Of a stretch of 64,000 nt of DNA, positions 32,621 to 42,438 are shown piece after piece. This DNA is from Leptolyngbya boryana PCC 6306 (GTDB lineage Bacteria; Cyanobacteriota; Cyanobacteriia; Leptolyngbyales; Leptolyngbyaceae), in assembly GCF_000353285.1 (NCBI RefSeq), contig NZ_KB731324.1, positions 4,482,577-4,546,576 of the forward strand, written 5' to 3'. The notes under the pieces were generated by a model that searched no databases, was not told the origin of the DNA, and was given only the letters and a program-made list of their open reading frames with translations. The position numbers and the translations under genes were made by a program. Every line of letters starts with the position of its first letter. Position 1 is the stretch's first letter.

Positions 32621-34309
32621 CTAATCAATGCTTCGCCCGCGAACCGTCTGCGATCGTCGGGGAGCCGCAACGGGTGCAAGCTCAATCTTACGTTCCTGAA
32701 GCCGATGCCCTTCAAAATGCTTCTGCCAGAGTTCTGGTGCATTCAACGTCTCACCGCCATGCTTTGTCAAACGCTGCCGCACCTTACATAGCACTGGCGT
32801 ATTCACGCAAGCCCCAGAAATAATGATCTGTCCCTTGGTCAAAGCAGGCAGTTCTTTCAGCAAATCCCGTCCTGCTGCTTCAACTCCATACTTTAGACTC
32901 TCTTGATCCACCGGATTCACAATGCGCATCAAAAACTGACTCATACATTGAGACAGGACATCCGCATCTAACTTCCCTGGACGTTGCGTAATTAATCCCA
33001 TTCCTAAGCCAAACTTCCGCCCTTCGCTCAAAATTGTCCGAATCACTGACTTACAGCGAGAGGGTTCATGAGCAGGGGCAAAACGATGCGCCTCTTCAAC
33101 CAGAATAAACACGGGGTAGGGCAAGTAATTCTCATCTTGCGGTGAAATGAGTTCTTTCTGAGTACTCATCCGTGCATGATTGACTTGCCGCAGCACTGCC
33201 GCACAAATCACTTGCTGTTCTTCTTGACTGATTTCGTTCATTTGCAGGACGGTCACTTGTCCCGGTTCAAATAGTTCTTTTGGGCTAACCGTGTGTTCCA
33301 CATTATGAAAATAGTCCGATCGCTCAATCTTCTCCAATTTCCATTCCAAAGCTGGAGCAGATGATCCCGTCTTTTCATTGCCATCGTCATCGACCTGCAC
33401 ATCGGCTTCTCGAACGGCTGCGATTAGATCTTGAATACCCCAACGATAATCTCCTTTGCGATGTCGCAGCAAAATCCGAAAGGCTTTGCTCAACATAGCT
33501 TGTTGACGATCGCTCATTTCCGGCAGTAATGCCAAAATATCGTAGTAATCTAGCGAAGACACTCGAATCCTCACTTCTTCCGGTGTCATCACTTTCACTT
33601 TGGGAGCATAGCCATCTGCTGATTTAAATGCTGGATGCCCCCGCATATCTGTCAGCGTTCCATACTCTCCATGCGGATCAAAAATTAAAACCGCCGCTCG
33701 ATTGTGGGGAAGGAGCAACTCTTCTACCAGAACTCCAGCCGTATAGGATTTCCCTGAGCCAGTTCCCGCCAGAATCGCCATATGGGTACTAACTAATTCT
33801 TTGACATCTAATGCGATCGGCACAGAGCCGACTTCTCTCAACAAAAGTGAGCCAATATGAGCTGATCCCACCGACTGAGGCTGACGACGATTTAAGATCT
33901 CCCTGAGCATCTCGTCACTTGCCAACACTACTTTTGCGCCTGGATCTGGACTTTTTCGCGGATTCATAAATCCCAGCGACGGATCGAAATAACCGATCAC
34001 ATCCACTGCAACTTCATAGATCTCCGGATGCTCGTACGTAAATCCGACAAGAGCCGCGATCGCTTCTGGACTAATCTCAGTGTCCGCAAAAATGCGATCA
34101 GGTAAGTGATCAATGAGTCTTCGATCCGAGATCTTACCGAGGATTTTACGGAGAAGCCCAGCTTCATAAACTTCATAATAGACATACTCGCCAATTCGCA
34201 CATGGCGGTTATCAGACGTAATGAAAACATACTGATTGCCGTTTTCACCCGGTCCCTTTACCGTACCGACAACGCTGATTGGATTGGCAGTTCCAGGCTC
34301 TAAATTCAT
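32621..34309 (-). CDS. HerA-like ATP-binding protein (DUF87)
   Basis: A 562-residue FtsK/HerA-superfamily ATPase. An N-terminal HAS-barrel (ISVVGTVKGPGENGNQYVF) precedes the P-loop AGTGSGKSYTAG, Walker B AVLIFDPHGEYG, the sensor region VFILVEEAHRFAPA and the arginine-finger area ILSEGRKFGLGMGLITQRPGKLD. HerA hexamers translocate DNA; in bacteria they pair with nucleases in repair or defence. No NurA, SIR2 or DUF4297 partner is adjacent, so this looks like the stand-alone cyanobacterial form. I use the ATG at 34309 rather than a TTG three codons upstream. Confidence 0.9.
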   Translation of the reverse strand: MNLEPGTANPISVVGTVKGPGENGNQYVFITSDNRHVRIGEYVYYEVYEAGLLRKILGKISDRRLIDHLPDRIFADTEISPEAIAALVGFTYEHPEIYEVAVDVIGYFDPSLGFMNPRKSPDPGAKVVLASDEMLREILNRRQPQSVGSAHIGSLLLREVGSVPIALDVKELVSTHMAILAGTGSGKSYTAGVLVEELLLPHNRAAVLIFDPHGEYGTLTDMRGHPAFKSADGYAPKVKVMTPEEVRIRVSSLDYYDILALLPEMSDRQQAMLSKAFRILLRHRKGDYRWGIQDLIAAVREADVQVDDDGNEKTGSSAPALEWKLEKIERSDYFHNVEHTVSPKELFEPGQVTVLQMNEISQEEQQVICAAVLRQVNHARMSTQKELISPQDENYLPYPVFILVEEAHRFAPAHEPSRCKSVIRTILSEGRKFGLGMGLITQRPGKLDADVLSQCMSQFLMRIVNPVDQESLKYGVEAAGRDLLKELPALTKGQIIISGACVNTPVLCKVRQRLTKHGGETLNAPELWQKHFEGHRLQERKIELAPVAAPRRSQTVRGRSID

Positions 34310-34682
34310 AAGATCCAAGGCGAATTATCGTGGAATAGAGAGGCAGTGCAAGCTTCGTTCAAGTGTACTATGTCTAAGAAAAAAAGGTGTGAAATCCTTT
34401 GAATTGCTTTATAGAGCGCAACTTCACATCGTCTTCATGTGGAAATGCATAAATTTTTGAGAATTTAGTCAATCAAGAACAGCAATCGAGGGAAATTACG
34501 GATACTTTCAAAGCGTTAAGACGCTAATCTGAAAGCGATGGTCTAACGAAATGCAAGATAGGTAAAATCTTACCTAGTTTATTTTTCGTATACAGAGCCA
34601 TGCGCTTCCCGTAACGGATTCCGAAAGAGATTTGTGATGGGAGATTCCTGAAAAAGTAATGCAACGATAGGCATGTAGCAGG
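34310..34682. other. 373-bp divergent gap with small hairpins
   Basis: Lies between the HerA gene and the GAF kinase. TAGGTAA (34559-34565) and TTACCTA (34570-34576) form a 7-bp hairpin followed by GTTTATTTTT, which could attenuate transcription of the kinase. AGCGT/ACGCT at 34512-34525 is a second weak hairpin. No gene seen. Confidence 0.5.
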
Positions 34683-36734
34683 ATGCAAGCAAAAGTTTCG
34701 CGATCGAGACCGACAGAATCTCAGGAAGTTGTGGGGCGAGTCATGGATGTTGTCAACACTACAAGAGAAGAAGCCCTTCGGATCGAAACTGATCGACTAA
34801 CTTCTTTGTCTACCCATCCGGTTGAAACTGTGCCGCATTCCAGCCCTCTCGTTTCTAGTTTGGCAAGTGTCGGACGCAAGATTACTACAGCTCTCGCTCA
34901 CGCCACTCAGAGCGAAACAGTTCTTGTGGAAATTGCAGCGTTGCTAGGAGAAGCTTATGGGGTTCAAGCTTGTATCATTTCAAATCAGGGTGAACCTTAT
35001 TCCAAGTCATTGACTGCTTGGTTTGCCAAGACGCACCTTAGCGCCAACCAACAGGGCGAAATTCTGGCAAACTATGGCATGATTCAGGCTGCGACGCTGG
35101 AACGTTCCAGCTTATTTGTCTCCGATTTGAACCTTAGCGAAATTAACAGCATATCGAAAGCGCTGCCAATTCGAGGCGTACTCAGCTTACCAACTCAATT
35201 TCAGGGACACATCAACGGTGTGATCAGCTTGCTGACAGCACAGGCGCATCGCTGGTCAGACTTGGAAATCGAAACGTTGACTCAAGTTGTTGATCACATT
35301 GCGATTGCACTCACCCAACTCACCCTTCAGCGCAAAGTCGCAAAACAGTCGCAATCGCAAGCGCTATTGCGAGAAGTCTCGATCGCGATTCAGAACTCAG
35401 TCGATGTGCCTCAAATCCAAGTCATGGTACTAGAGGGACTAGCTCGTACCCTTGAAATCGATCGAGCCTTTGTCCTGCGCACCAAGTTTTGGGATCCACG
35501 GCATAGCTTGCGGGCAAAGAGCGATCGAGTTCCGAAAGCGCGCGTGATGATTGACAGCGAGTGGAACCGTGACCCAATTGAGGTCGATGAGTCAGAAACG
35601 CCGCTCAGCCAGTCTTTCTGGATTACAGACTGCGCGGTTTGCCAGAGTGCATTTCTGAGTCCAGCTAAATTCTTTGCCTTCAGCAATTCAGGTAAGTTTC
35701 CCAGTAACCTAGAAACTGCGCCAATTTTTGATGCTGAGAAAATGCCTGCACTGTTACTAGTTCCTTTAGAAAGCAAGAATCGCCTGTTAGGATTTATCGC
35801 TCTTCAACAAAAAGAACCCCGCGCCTGGCAACCCGAAGAAGTCGAACTCGTCGAACTTGTCAGCGCTCAAATCAGCACTGCAATTATTCAAACCGAAACG
35901 CTGCGACAAGTTGAATCTCTTGTTGAGGAAAGAACAGCGCAACTTCAGCAAAGTCTAGAACTGCAAGCCAAACTCTACGAGATCACCCGCAAACAAATCG
36001 AGAAACTGCGGGAAATGAATCAGCGAATGGATGAGTTTCTCAGCACACTTAGCCATGAACTGCGCACGCCGCTCACAAGCATGATGTTAGCCATTCGGAT
36101 GTTGCAGCAAGCAAATCTTTCTCCTGATCGCCGTCAGCAATATCTCAACATCTTGGAGCAGCAATGTGCTCAAGAAACGAATCTGATTAACGATCTACTT
36201 GCCCTTCAAGAGTTAGAAACGAAACAAGTTGCGTTCCAGCTTCAACAAGTGGATGTGAAGGAATTGATGGCTGACTTATCGAATTCCTTTAACCAGCGGT
36301 GGTCATCGAAGGGCTTAACGCTCGAACTTGAACTTCCAAAACGCTTGCCCCTTCTCAATACTGATTTAACTAGCTTCAATCGAATCTTGCTAGAACTGCT
36401 AACTAATGCGGGTAAATATGCTGATCCGAATAGCATGGTTTACTTACAGGTGGTGCCTCAGCCTGGACAGCAAATGAAATTCTCAATCTCAAACATTGGA
36501 TCAGCGATTTCCGAGGAAGAATTACCCCATATCTTTGATAAGTTCCGGCGTTGCCAAGGAATGACGCAAAATGCAGTTCCTGGAACTGGACTCGGTTTGG
36601 CACTGGTTAAAAGTTTAGTTCAGCATCTCAATGGCACGATCGAGGCAACGAGTACGGAGATGGAAGGAACTCAGTCTTACGAGACTTGCTTTACGATAAC
36701 CTTACCGCAGAACTTGGAAATCGTAGAGGTTTGA
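34683..36734 (+). CDS. GAF-domain sensor histidine kinase
   Basis: A 683-residue cytosolic kinase with no membrane segment. First GAF-like domain about residues 65-215 and second about 230-405 (ending LVPLESKNRLLGFIALQQKEPRAW). A coiled coil follows (405-450), then HisKA with phospho-acceptor His458 in STLSHELRTPLTS, and HATPase_c with LLTNAGKYA (N-box), the DKFRRC region and GTGLGLALVKSL (G-box). No chromophore-binding Cys of the phytochrome or CBCR type was obvious in the GAFs. No response regulator is adjacent. Confidence 0.92.
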   Translation: MQAKVSRSRPTESQEVVGRVMDVVNTTREEALRIETDRLTSLSTHPVETVPHSSPLVSSLASVGRKITTALAHATQSETVLVEIAALLGEAYGVQACIISNQGEPYSKSLTAWFAKTHLSANQQGEILANYGMIQAATLERSSLFVSDLNLSEINSISKALPIRGVLSLPTQFQGHINGVISLLTAQAHRWSDLEIETLTQVVDHIAIALTQLTLQRKVAKQSQSQALLREVSIAIQNSVDVPQIQVMVLEGLARTLEIDRAFVLRTKFWDPRHSLRAKSDRVPKARVMIDSEWNRDPIEVDESETPLSQSFWITDCAVCQSAFLSPAKFFAFSNSGKFPSNLETAPIFDAEKMPALLLVPLESKNRLLGFIALQQKEPRAWQPEEVELVELVSAQISTAIIQTETLRQVESLVEERTAQLQQSLELQAKLYEITRKQIEKLREMNQRMDEFLSTLSHELRTPLTSMMLAIRMLQQANLSPDRRQQYLNILEQQCAQETNLINDLLALQELETKQVAFQLQQVDVKELMADLSNSFNQRWSSKGLTLELELPKRLPLLNTDLTSFNRILLELLTNAGKYADPNSMVYLQVVPQPGQQMKFSISNIGSAISEEELPHIFDKFRRCQGMTQNAVPGTGLGLALVKSLVQHLNGTIEATSTEMEGTQSYETCFTITLPQNLEIVEV

Positions 36735-37114
36735 GTCAGGAGAACTCCATCAGAAACTCAATTAGATCTGTGATGTCATTTAGGTTTTGACTTTGCCTAA
36801 CTGATAGAAAAACTGAAATTGTGTGTTGATCTGAGCCAATATGTAGAGGCGATTCAATCCTAATGATCTCGCTCTTGGTTCAAAATTTGAGCGGTTGTAG
36901 GAAGAAGCCAGCAATTTTCGATCGCTCCGTACGGCTACGTTTCTCGACGGGTATGCTAAGTTTGGCACTCCGCAAGAAATGCAATGAATGACGAACCAAG
37001 AGGGATTTTGTCAAGATTTCTAGCAGTGTCGAATTTTCCCAATGATATTCGTGCAGGAATCTTCTGCTTCTGGAGCAGTTCTTCAACCCTCCAGCGCTAT
37101 AATAATTTGAAGTT
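36735..37114. other. 380-bp gap before the ABC1 kinase gene
   Basis: No convincing gene on either strand. TATAAT at 37098-37103, 11 bp before the ATG at 37115, resembles a -10 box but would give a very short leader. Otherwise unremarkable. Confidence 0.4.
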
Positions 37115-38791
37115 ATGTTACAAACTACAGCCCCTAAACCTCTACGCTGGCAACGGCAACTCTCTTCTCCACTGGCTCGGCAGGTGGATATTTCTGTGTC
37201 GGCTGCCAAATTGACGTTTTATTTGTGGTGGGATCGTCAGATCGCAAGGCAGTCTGCTCATCACCGAAATCGCCGTGCTCAGTGGTTAGTCGGAACGCTG
37301 TTAGATTTAGGACCAACATTTATCAAAATTGGGCAATCGCTCTCGACTCGAGCTGATTTGCTGCCTTTGGAGTATGTCAAAGCATTGGGACAACTTCAAG
37401 ATCGAGTCCCAGAATTTGATTCGAGCCAAGCGATCGCCATTATTGAATCTGAACTAGGCTATCCGCTGCATGTCTTGTATCGAGAATTTGATTCGACTCC
37501 GATCGCAGCTGCTAGCTTAGGACAGGTGCATCGTGCTCGGCTGCATACGGGCGAGGAAGTTGTGGTGAAAGTACAACGTCCGGGGTTAGAGCAACTCTTT
37601 GCGATGGATTTTCAGATTGTAGGTCGGCTCGTGCGTTGGATTGATCGCATTGTTCCAACCGCAAGACACTACGATATTTTGGCGATTCATGAGGAATTTT
37701 CTGAGATTTTGAATCGTGAGATTGATTATGTGCAAGAAGCGATGAATGCCGATCGCTTTCGACATAATTTTGCTGATCACGATCTCATTGTCGTTCCGAA
37801 AATTTATCCTAAGTACACGACGAAGCGTGTGCTGACGATGGAATATGTGCCAGGAATCAAGGTCAACGATCGGCAAGGGTTACTTGCGATCGGGATTGAT
37901 CCTCGTGAGATTAATCATTTAGGAATTTGTTCGTATCTCAAGCAACTGCTCCAAGATGGCTTTTTTCAAGCTGATCCCCATCCTGGAAATATGGCAGTGA
38001 GCCACGATGGAAAGCTAATCTTTTACGATTTTGGCATGATGGCAGAAGTGCAGCCGATCAACCGCAATCAGATGGTTCAGACTTTCTTTGCAGTATTGAA
38101 GAAAGATACCGATCAAGTCGTGCAAACGCTGGTGGATATGGGTTTGGTTGAGCCGATGGCAGACATGACCCCCGTGAAGCGAATTGTGGGCGTGTTGGTT
38201 GAACGATTTGCGGATAAGCCTGTTGAGATTCAAGCCTTTAAGAGCGTTAGAAATGAACTCTATGCTGTGTTTGAGCAGCAACCGTTCCGATTGCCTGCGC
38301 GGATGACTTTTATTATTAAAGCCTTGACGACGTTGGACGGAGTTGCGCGCGATCTTGACCCGAACTATAACTTGTTAGCGGCAGCGAAACCATTTGTGAA
38401 GAGTTTGGCGACAATTCCTGCGAAGCAAGGTGGGCTGGGAGAATTGGCGCGGCAGGCGAAGGGATATTTGGCGTATCGCATGACGAAGCCGAATCCCACT
38501 CAGACTGCGATCGAGCGATTAGAAGCCCGCTTAGAGCAAGGAGAATTACAAATTCAGGTGCGCTCGATCGAGCAAGAACGCGCCTTGAAAAAGCTCAATC
38601 TTTCGCTGAGAGCGTTGCTTTACGCCTGTATTTCAGGATTCGCAGCACTAACTGGAGCGATTTTGCTCGTCGGGAAAGTGAGCGGTTCAATGTTTGCTTT
38701 TGCGATCGCAGCAATTGCAGGCTTATTTTTAGTCAAAGCATTGATTGGGTTGAAAATGCGTGACCGTATCGATCGCATGATTGATAATTAA
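37115..38791 (+). CDS. ABC1/UbiB (AarF) family atypical kinase
   Basis: A 558-residue member of the UbiB/ABC1/ADCK family, linked to quinone and prenyl-lipid metabolism in thylakoids and plastids. The family KxGQ motif is present as FIKIGQSLSTRADLLP (Lys71, Gln74). The Ala-rich loop AAASLGQVHRARL replaces the normal P-loop, and the catalytic segments are QADPHPGNMAV and LIFYDFGMMAEV. Two hydrophobic segments close to the C-terminus (YACISGFAALTGAILLVG, MFAFAIAAIAGLFLVKALIG) anchor it in the membrane. Substrate unknown. Confidence 0.94.
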   Translation: MLQTTAPKPLRWQRQLSSPLARQVDISVSAAKLTFYLWWDRQIARQSAHHRNRRAQWLVGTLLDLGPTFIKIGQSLSTRADLLPLEYVKALGQLQDRVPEFDSSQAIAIIESELGYPLHVLYREFDSTPIAAASLGQVHRARLHTGEEVVVKVQRPGLEQLFAMDFQIVGRLVRWIDRIVPTARHYDILAIHEEFSEILNREIDYVQEAMNADRFRHNFADHDLIVVPKIYPKYTTKRVLTMEYVPGIKVNDRQGLLAIGIDPREINHLGICSYLKQLLQDGFFQADPHPGNMAVSHDGKLIFYDFGMMAEVQPINRNQMVQTFFAVLKKDTDQVVQTLVDMGLVEPMADMTPVKRIVGVLVERFADKPVEIQAFKSVRNELYAVFEQQPFRLPARMTFIIKALTTLDGVARDLDPNYNLLAAAKPFVKSLATIPAKQGGLGELARQAKGYLAYRMTKPNPTQTAIERLEARLEQGELQIQVRSIEQERALKKLNLSLRALLYACISGFAALTGAILLVGKVSGSMFAFAIAAIAGLFLVKALIGLKMRDRIDRMIDN

Positions 38792-38859
38792 ATCGAGCAG
38801 AAACCGCGCAAAAGGTGTAGAAAGGATAGAATCACTTTCTAAATGATGCGCGATCGGCT

Positions 38860-40644
38860 ATGAAATTTTCCGCTCTTACAGGTTTTTGGCGGTTTTGGGC
38901 AGTGGCAATGGCAGCATTTTGCCTGATATTGGGCATTACGGCTTGCAATCCGCAGGGCTACAAAACACAAGCAGCAAAAGTTCCTCAGCTTGTCGATACG
39001 ACCCTGAGCGATCCCAAATCATTTAACTATGCGTTGATTAACGAAGATCCAAATGTCGCGGGATTCTTGTATGTGGGATTAATCACAGAAAACGCATTGA
39101 CCAATGAGCTTGAGCCAGAACTTGCAGAGAAATGGGAACTTTCGCCAGATAAGAAGAAAGTAACATTTACCCTGCGCGAAAACTTGAAATGGTCAGATGG
39201 TGTGCCGCTGACAGTCGATGACGTTGTGTTCACGTTCCGGGATATTTTTCTGAATCCTAAAGTGCCAACGGATATTCAAGATGTCCTGCGAATTGGTAAA
39301 GGACGGGCATTTCCAACCGTGCGAAAAATCGACGATCGCCGAGTTGAGTTCACCACACCTGAACCGTTTGCTCCCTTTTTGAGAGTGACAGGCGGATTGG
39401 CAATTTTGCCCAAACATGCGCTTGAAGAAACAATTCGCAAGACTGGCTCAGACGGCAATCCGCTCTTTTTCTCAACTTGGGGAACGGATACCGATCCGAG
39501 GAAAGTGATTTGCAACGGACCTTATACGCTCGACCAATATTTTGCGACACAGCGGATCATTTTCAAACGTAACCCGAACTATTGGAGAAAAGATGAGCAA
39601 GGCAATCAGAAGCCTTACATCGAGCGGATTGTTTGGAGTGTGATTGAAAACCAGAATACTGAGCTTCTTCAATTTCGATCAGGTGGAGTCGATATCTCTG
39701 AACCGATTCGGGCTGAAGATTATCCCATTCTCAAAAAAGAAGAAAAACGAGGTGATTTCACAGCGTATATTGGCGGCACTCGTCCGATTACGACTTTTAT
39801 GGCGTTTAACTTAAATCAAGGACGGCGAAACGGAAAACCTGTCGTTGATCCCGTGAAATCAAAGTGGTTTAACAATCCAAAATTCCGTCAGGCAGTCGCA
39901 TATGCTATCGATCGAGAACGGATGAACACGAATATCTTCCGAGGCTTGGGAGTCTTGATCAATTCGCAAATTTTGGAGACTAGCCCCTATTATCTCAAGC
40001 CCGAAGAAGGCTTAAAAGTTTACCAGTACGACCAAAACAAATCAAAAGAACTGCTGAAAGAAGCTGGGTTTAAGCTCAACGATCGCGGACAACTTGCTGA
40101 CCCAGACGGGAATGTCGTGCGTTTTACGCTGATGACGAATGCGGGGAATGTGGTGCGTGAGTCGATGGTGGCGCAAATTAAGCAGGATTTGAGCCAGTTG
40201 GGGATTCAAGTTGATATTAATCCGATTAACTTTGGAGTGTTGTTGGATAAGTTAGATAACACTCAAGAATGGGAATCGTATCTACTGGCAATGGGCGGAA
40301 GTAAAGAGCCAAATAGTGGAGCAAACGTTTGGTTGCCGGAAAGTCGATCGCATAGTTTTAATCAATCGAGTGCACCTGGAAAACCGCCGCTTGAAGGTCG
40401 GGTTGTTGCAGATTGGGAAGCGGAAATTGGGCGATTATATGTCGAAGGTGCTCAAGAATTAGATGAAGCAAAACGGAAGGAAATTTACGGAAAGATTCAG
40501 AAAATTTCACAAGAATATTTGCCTTGGATTCCACTTGTGAATGCGCGTGTGATGGCTGTGGTTCGCAATCGGATTAAAGGAGTGAATTATCCTGAAAGTG
40601 GCGGTGCACTTTGGAATTTGACTGACCTGAGAATTGAGGATTAG
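38860..40644 (+). CDS. ABC transporter solute-binding lipoprotein, family 5 (DppA/NikA type), copy 1
   Basis: A 594-residue lipoprotein: signal peptide with lipobox ITAC near residue 29 (mature end CNPQGYKTQ). The family-5 fold shows LAEKWELSPDKKKVTFTLRENLKWSDGVPLTVDDVVFTF, the classic SBP_bac_5 signature, and FRQAVAYAIDRERM. Members bind peptides, nickel or glutathione-like solutes outside the membrane. No permease or ATPase gene is adjacent, so it must use transporters encoded elsewhere. It is followed at once by a paralogue of identical length and then larB. Confidence 0.93.
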   Translation: MKFSALTGFWRFWAVAMAAFCLILGITACNPQGYKTQAAKVPQLVDTTLSDPKSFNYALINEDPNVAGFLYVGLITENALTNELEPELAEKWELSPDKKKVTFTLRENLKWSDGVPLTVDDVVFTFRDIFLNPKVPTDIQDVLRIGKGRAFPTVRKIDDRRVEFTTPEPFAPFLRVTGGLAILPKHALEETIRKTGSDGNPLFFSTWGTDTDPRKVICNGPYTLDQYFATQRIIFKRNPNYWRKDEQGNQKPYIERIVWSVIENQNTELLQFRSGGVDISEPIRAEDYPILKKEEKRGDFTAYIGGTRPITTFMAFNLNQGRRNGKPVVDPVKSKWFNNPKFRQAVAYAIDRERMNTNIFRGLGVLINSQILETSPYYLKPEEGLKVYQYDQNKSKELLKEAGFKLNDRGQLADPDGNVVRFTLMTNAGNVVRESMVAQIKQDLSQLGIQVDINPINFGVLLDKLDNTQEWESYLLAMGGSKEPNSGANVWLPESRSHSFNQSSAPGKPPLEGRVVADWEAEIGRLYVEGAQELDEAKRKEIYGKIQKISQEYLPWIPLVNARVMAVVRNRIKGVNYPESGGALWNLTDLRIED

Positions 40645-40646
40645 TG

Positions 40647-42428
40647 ATGAAAAAGGTCAGAATCCAGATTGGAGTGTGTTTGACGATCGCACTTCTCTTT
40701 TTGTCGAGTTGTAATCCTCATCGATATAGAACGGTTGCTGCACAAGTTCCTCAGTTAGTCTTAGCGAGTCCAACTGATCCCAAAACGTTTAACTACGCCA
40801 ATAATCAAACTTTCCCATCTGTTTTTCCTTTCATTTATGAAGGGTTAACAAGAGAGAATGGTTTAACAGGAGAGTATGAACCTGCATTAGCTGAATCTTG
40901 GAAATTCTCGCCTGACAATAAGCGAGTCGTTTTTACTTTAAGACCCAACTTGAAGTGGTCAGATGGAAAACCTCTGACGGCAGATGATATCGTTTTTACT
41001 TATCGAGATATTGTTTTTAATCCATTAATTCCAACGGATCAGAAAGAGAGTATTCAGATTGGGGTGAAAAAGGTTTTTCCAGAAATTCGGAAAATCAACG
41101 ATCGCCAAGTTGAATTCATCTTGCCTGAACCCTTCGCGCCTCTTATTGCTGCGACTGCTGCACCTGAGGGCATTATGATTTTGCCGAAACATGCCTTAGC
41201 AGAAGCAATAAATTCAAAACTACCGGATGGAAATCCCAAATTTATTTCGACTTGGGGAACGGACACTGATCCGAAAAAGATTATTACGAATGGGGCGTAT
41301 GTCATTGATAGCTATAGCCCAAGCCAGCGATTAGTTTTAAAGCGAAATCCGTATTACTGGCGAAAAGATAAAGACGGCAAGCAATTGCCTTATATCGATC
41401 GCATTGTTTGGCAATTTATCGAGAATTTAGATACGCAATTGCTGAGATTTCGCTCTGGCGATTTGGATGTGATGGGTGATACTCGACCTTTACGATCGGA
41501 GTATTTTTCATTATTAAAGCGAGAAGAAAAACGCGGAAATTTCCAGGTCTTAAATGGCGGCCCTTGGTCAGGTGTTTTGTATCTTACTTTTAATCTTAGT
41601 AAGGCAAAAGATAAAAATGGCAAGCCCTTTGTTGATCCGGTTAAATCGCGTTGGTTTAATACGCTTGAATTTCGGAAAGCTGTCGCTTATGCAATTAATC
41701 GCGATCGCATTAACACTAATCTATTCCGAGGTTTAGGAGTCGTCCAAAATTCGCCGATTTCGGTGCAAAGCCCATTCACTCTCAAGGAAGGTTTAAAAGC
41801 CTACAATTACGATCCGAATCAATCAAAAAACTTGCTAAAGAAAGCTGGATTCAAATATAACGATCGCGGTCAGCTCTTTGACTCAGATGGCAATCGAGTT
41901 CGCTTTACTTTACTCACCAACTCGAATAATTTAACTCGTGTTGCAATCGGCGCTCAAATTCGGCAAGATTTAGCTGCAATTGGAATTCAAGTTGACTATA
42001 ATCCGCTGAATTTTAACGTTTTGATCGATAAAATCAATGGAGCAAGAGATTGGGATGCTCACATTATCGGATTTACGGGCGGAACCGAGCCACATGGACT
42101 AGCAAATCTGTGGATGACCAGTGGGGGATCGCATTCATTTAATTTGAGCCAGCAAGTTGGACAGCCGAAAATCCAAGGATATGTAGCAAATGAGTGGGAG
42201 AAAGAAATCGATCGCTTATTTATCCAAGGTGCTCAAGAACTGAATCCAGAGAAACGCAAAAAAATCTATGGTGAGTTTCAGAAGCTTGTTCAAGAACAGC
42301 TTCCTGTGATCCACTTAGTCAATGACTCTGCAATCATGGCAGTCAGAAATCGAGTTCAAGGATTGAAGTATTCTGGTTTACCCAGTTGGGGACTTTGGAA
42401 CATTCAAGAACTTAAAATCAAAGAGTAG
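40647..42428 (+). CDS. ABC transporter solute-binding lipoprotein, family 5, copy 2
   Basis: A 593-residue paralogue of the preceding gene; by eye about half of the residues match throughout, without indels of note, so the pair arose by an old tandem duplication. Signal peptide ends in lipobox LSSC with the same mature start (CNPHRYRTV). The ATG at 40647 is 2 bp after the TAG of copy 1; a GTG at 40644 overlaps that stop. Conserved KWSDGKPLTADDIVFTY and FRKAVAYAINRDRI. It is directly upstream of larB (10 bp gap), so all three genes are probably one transcript. Confidence 0.93.
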   Translation: MKKVRIQIGVCLTIALLFLSSCNPHRYRTVAAQVPQLVLASPTDPKTFNYANNQTFPSVFPFIYEGLTRENGLTGEYEPALAESWKFSPDNKRVVFTLRPNLKWSDGKPLTADDIVFTYRDIVFNPLIPTDQKESIQIGVKKVFPEIRKINDRQVEFILPEPFAPLIAATAAPEGIMILPKHALAEAINSKLPDGNPKFISTWGTDTDPKKIITNGAYVIDSYSPSQRLVLKRNPYYWRKDKDGKQLPYIDRIVWQFIENLDTQLLRFRSGDLDVMGDTRPLRSEYFSLLKREEKRGNFQVLNGGPWSGVLYLTFNLSKAKDKNGKPFVDPVKSRWFNTLEFRKAVAYAINRDRINTNLFRGLGVVQNSPISVQSPFTLKEGLKAYNYDPNQSKNLLKKAGFKYNDRGQLFDSDGNRVRFTLLTNSNNLTRVAIGAQIRQDLAAIGIQVDYNPLNFNVLIDKINGARDWDAHIIGFTGGTEPHGLANLWMTSGGSHSFNLSQQVGQPKIQGYVANEWEKEIDRLFIQGAQELNPEKRKKIYGEFQKLVQEQLPVIHLVNDSAIMAVRNRVQGLKYSGLPSWGLWNIQELKIKE

Positions 42429-42438
42429 TACCCTTCAC

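Noticed and set aside
32621-34309. HerA-like ATPase as part of a HerA-nuclease defence system
   Set aside because: No NurA, SIR2, DUF4297 or similar effector lies next to it; the neighbours are a small membrane protein and a histidine kinase.
36780-37214. Short open frames around the gap before the ABC1 kinase gene
   Set aside because: They overlap each other and the coding start of the kinase, with no domain or codon pattern.
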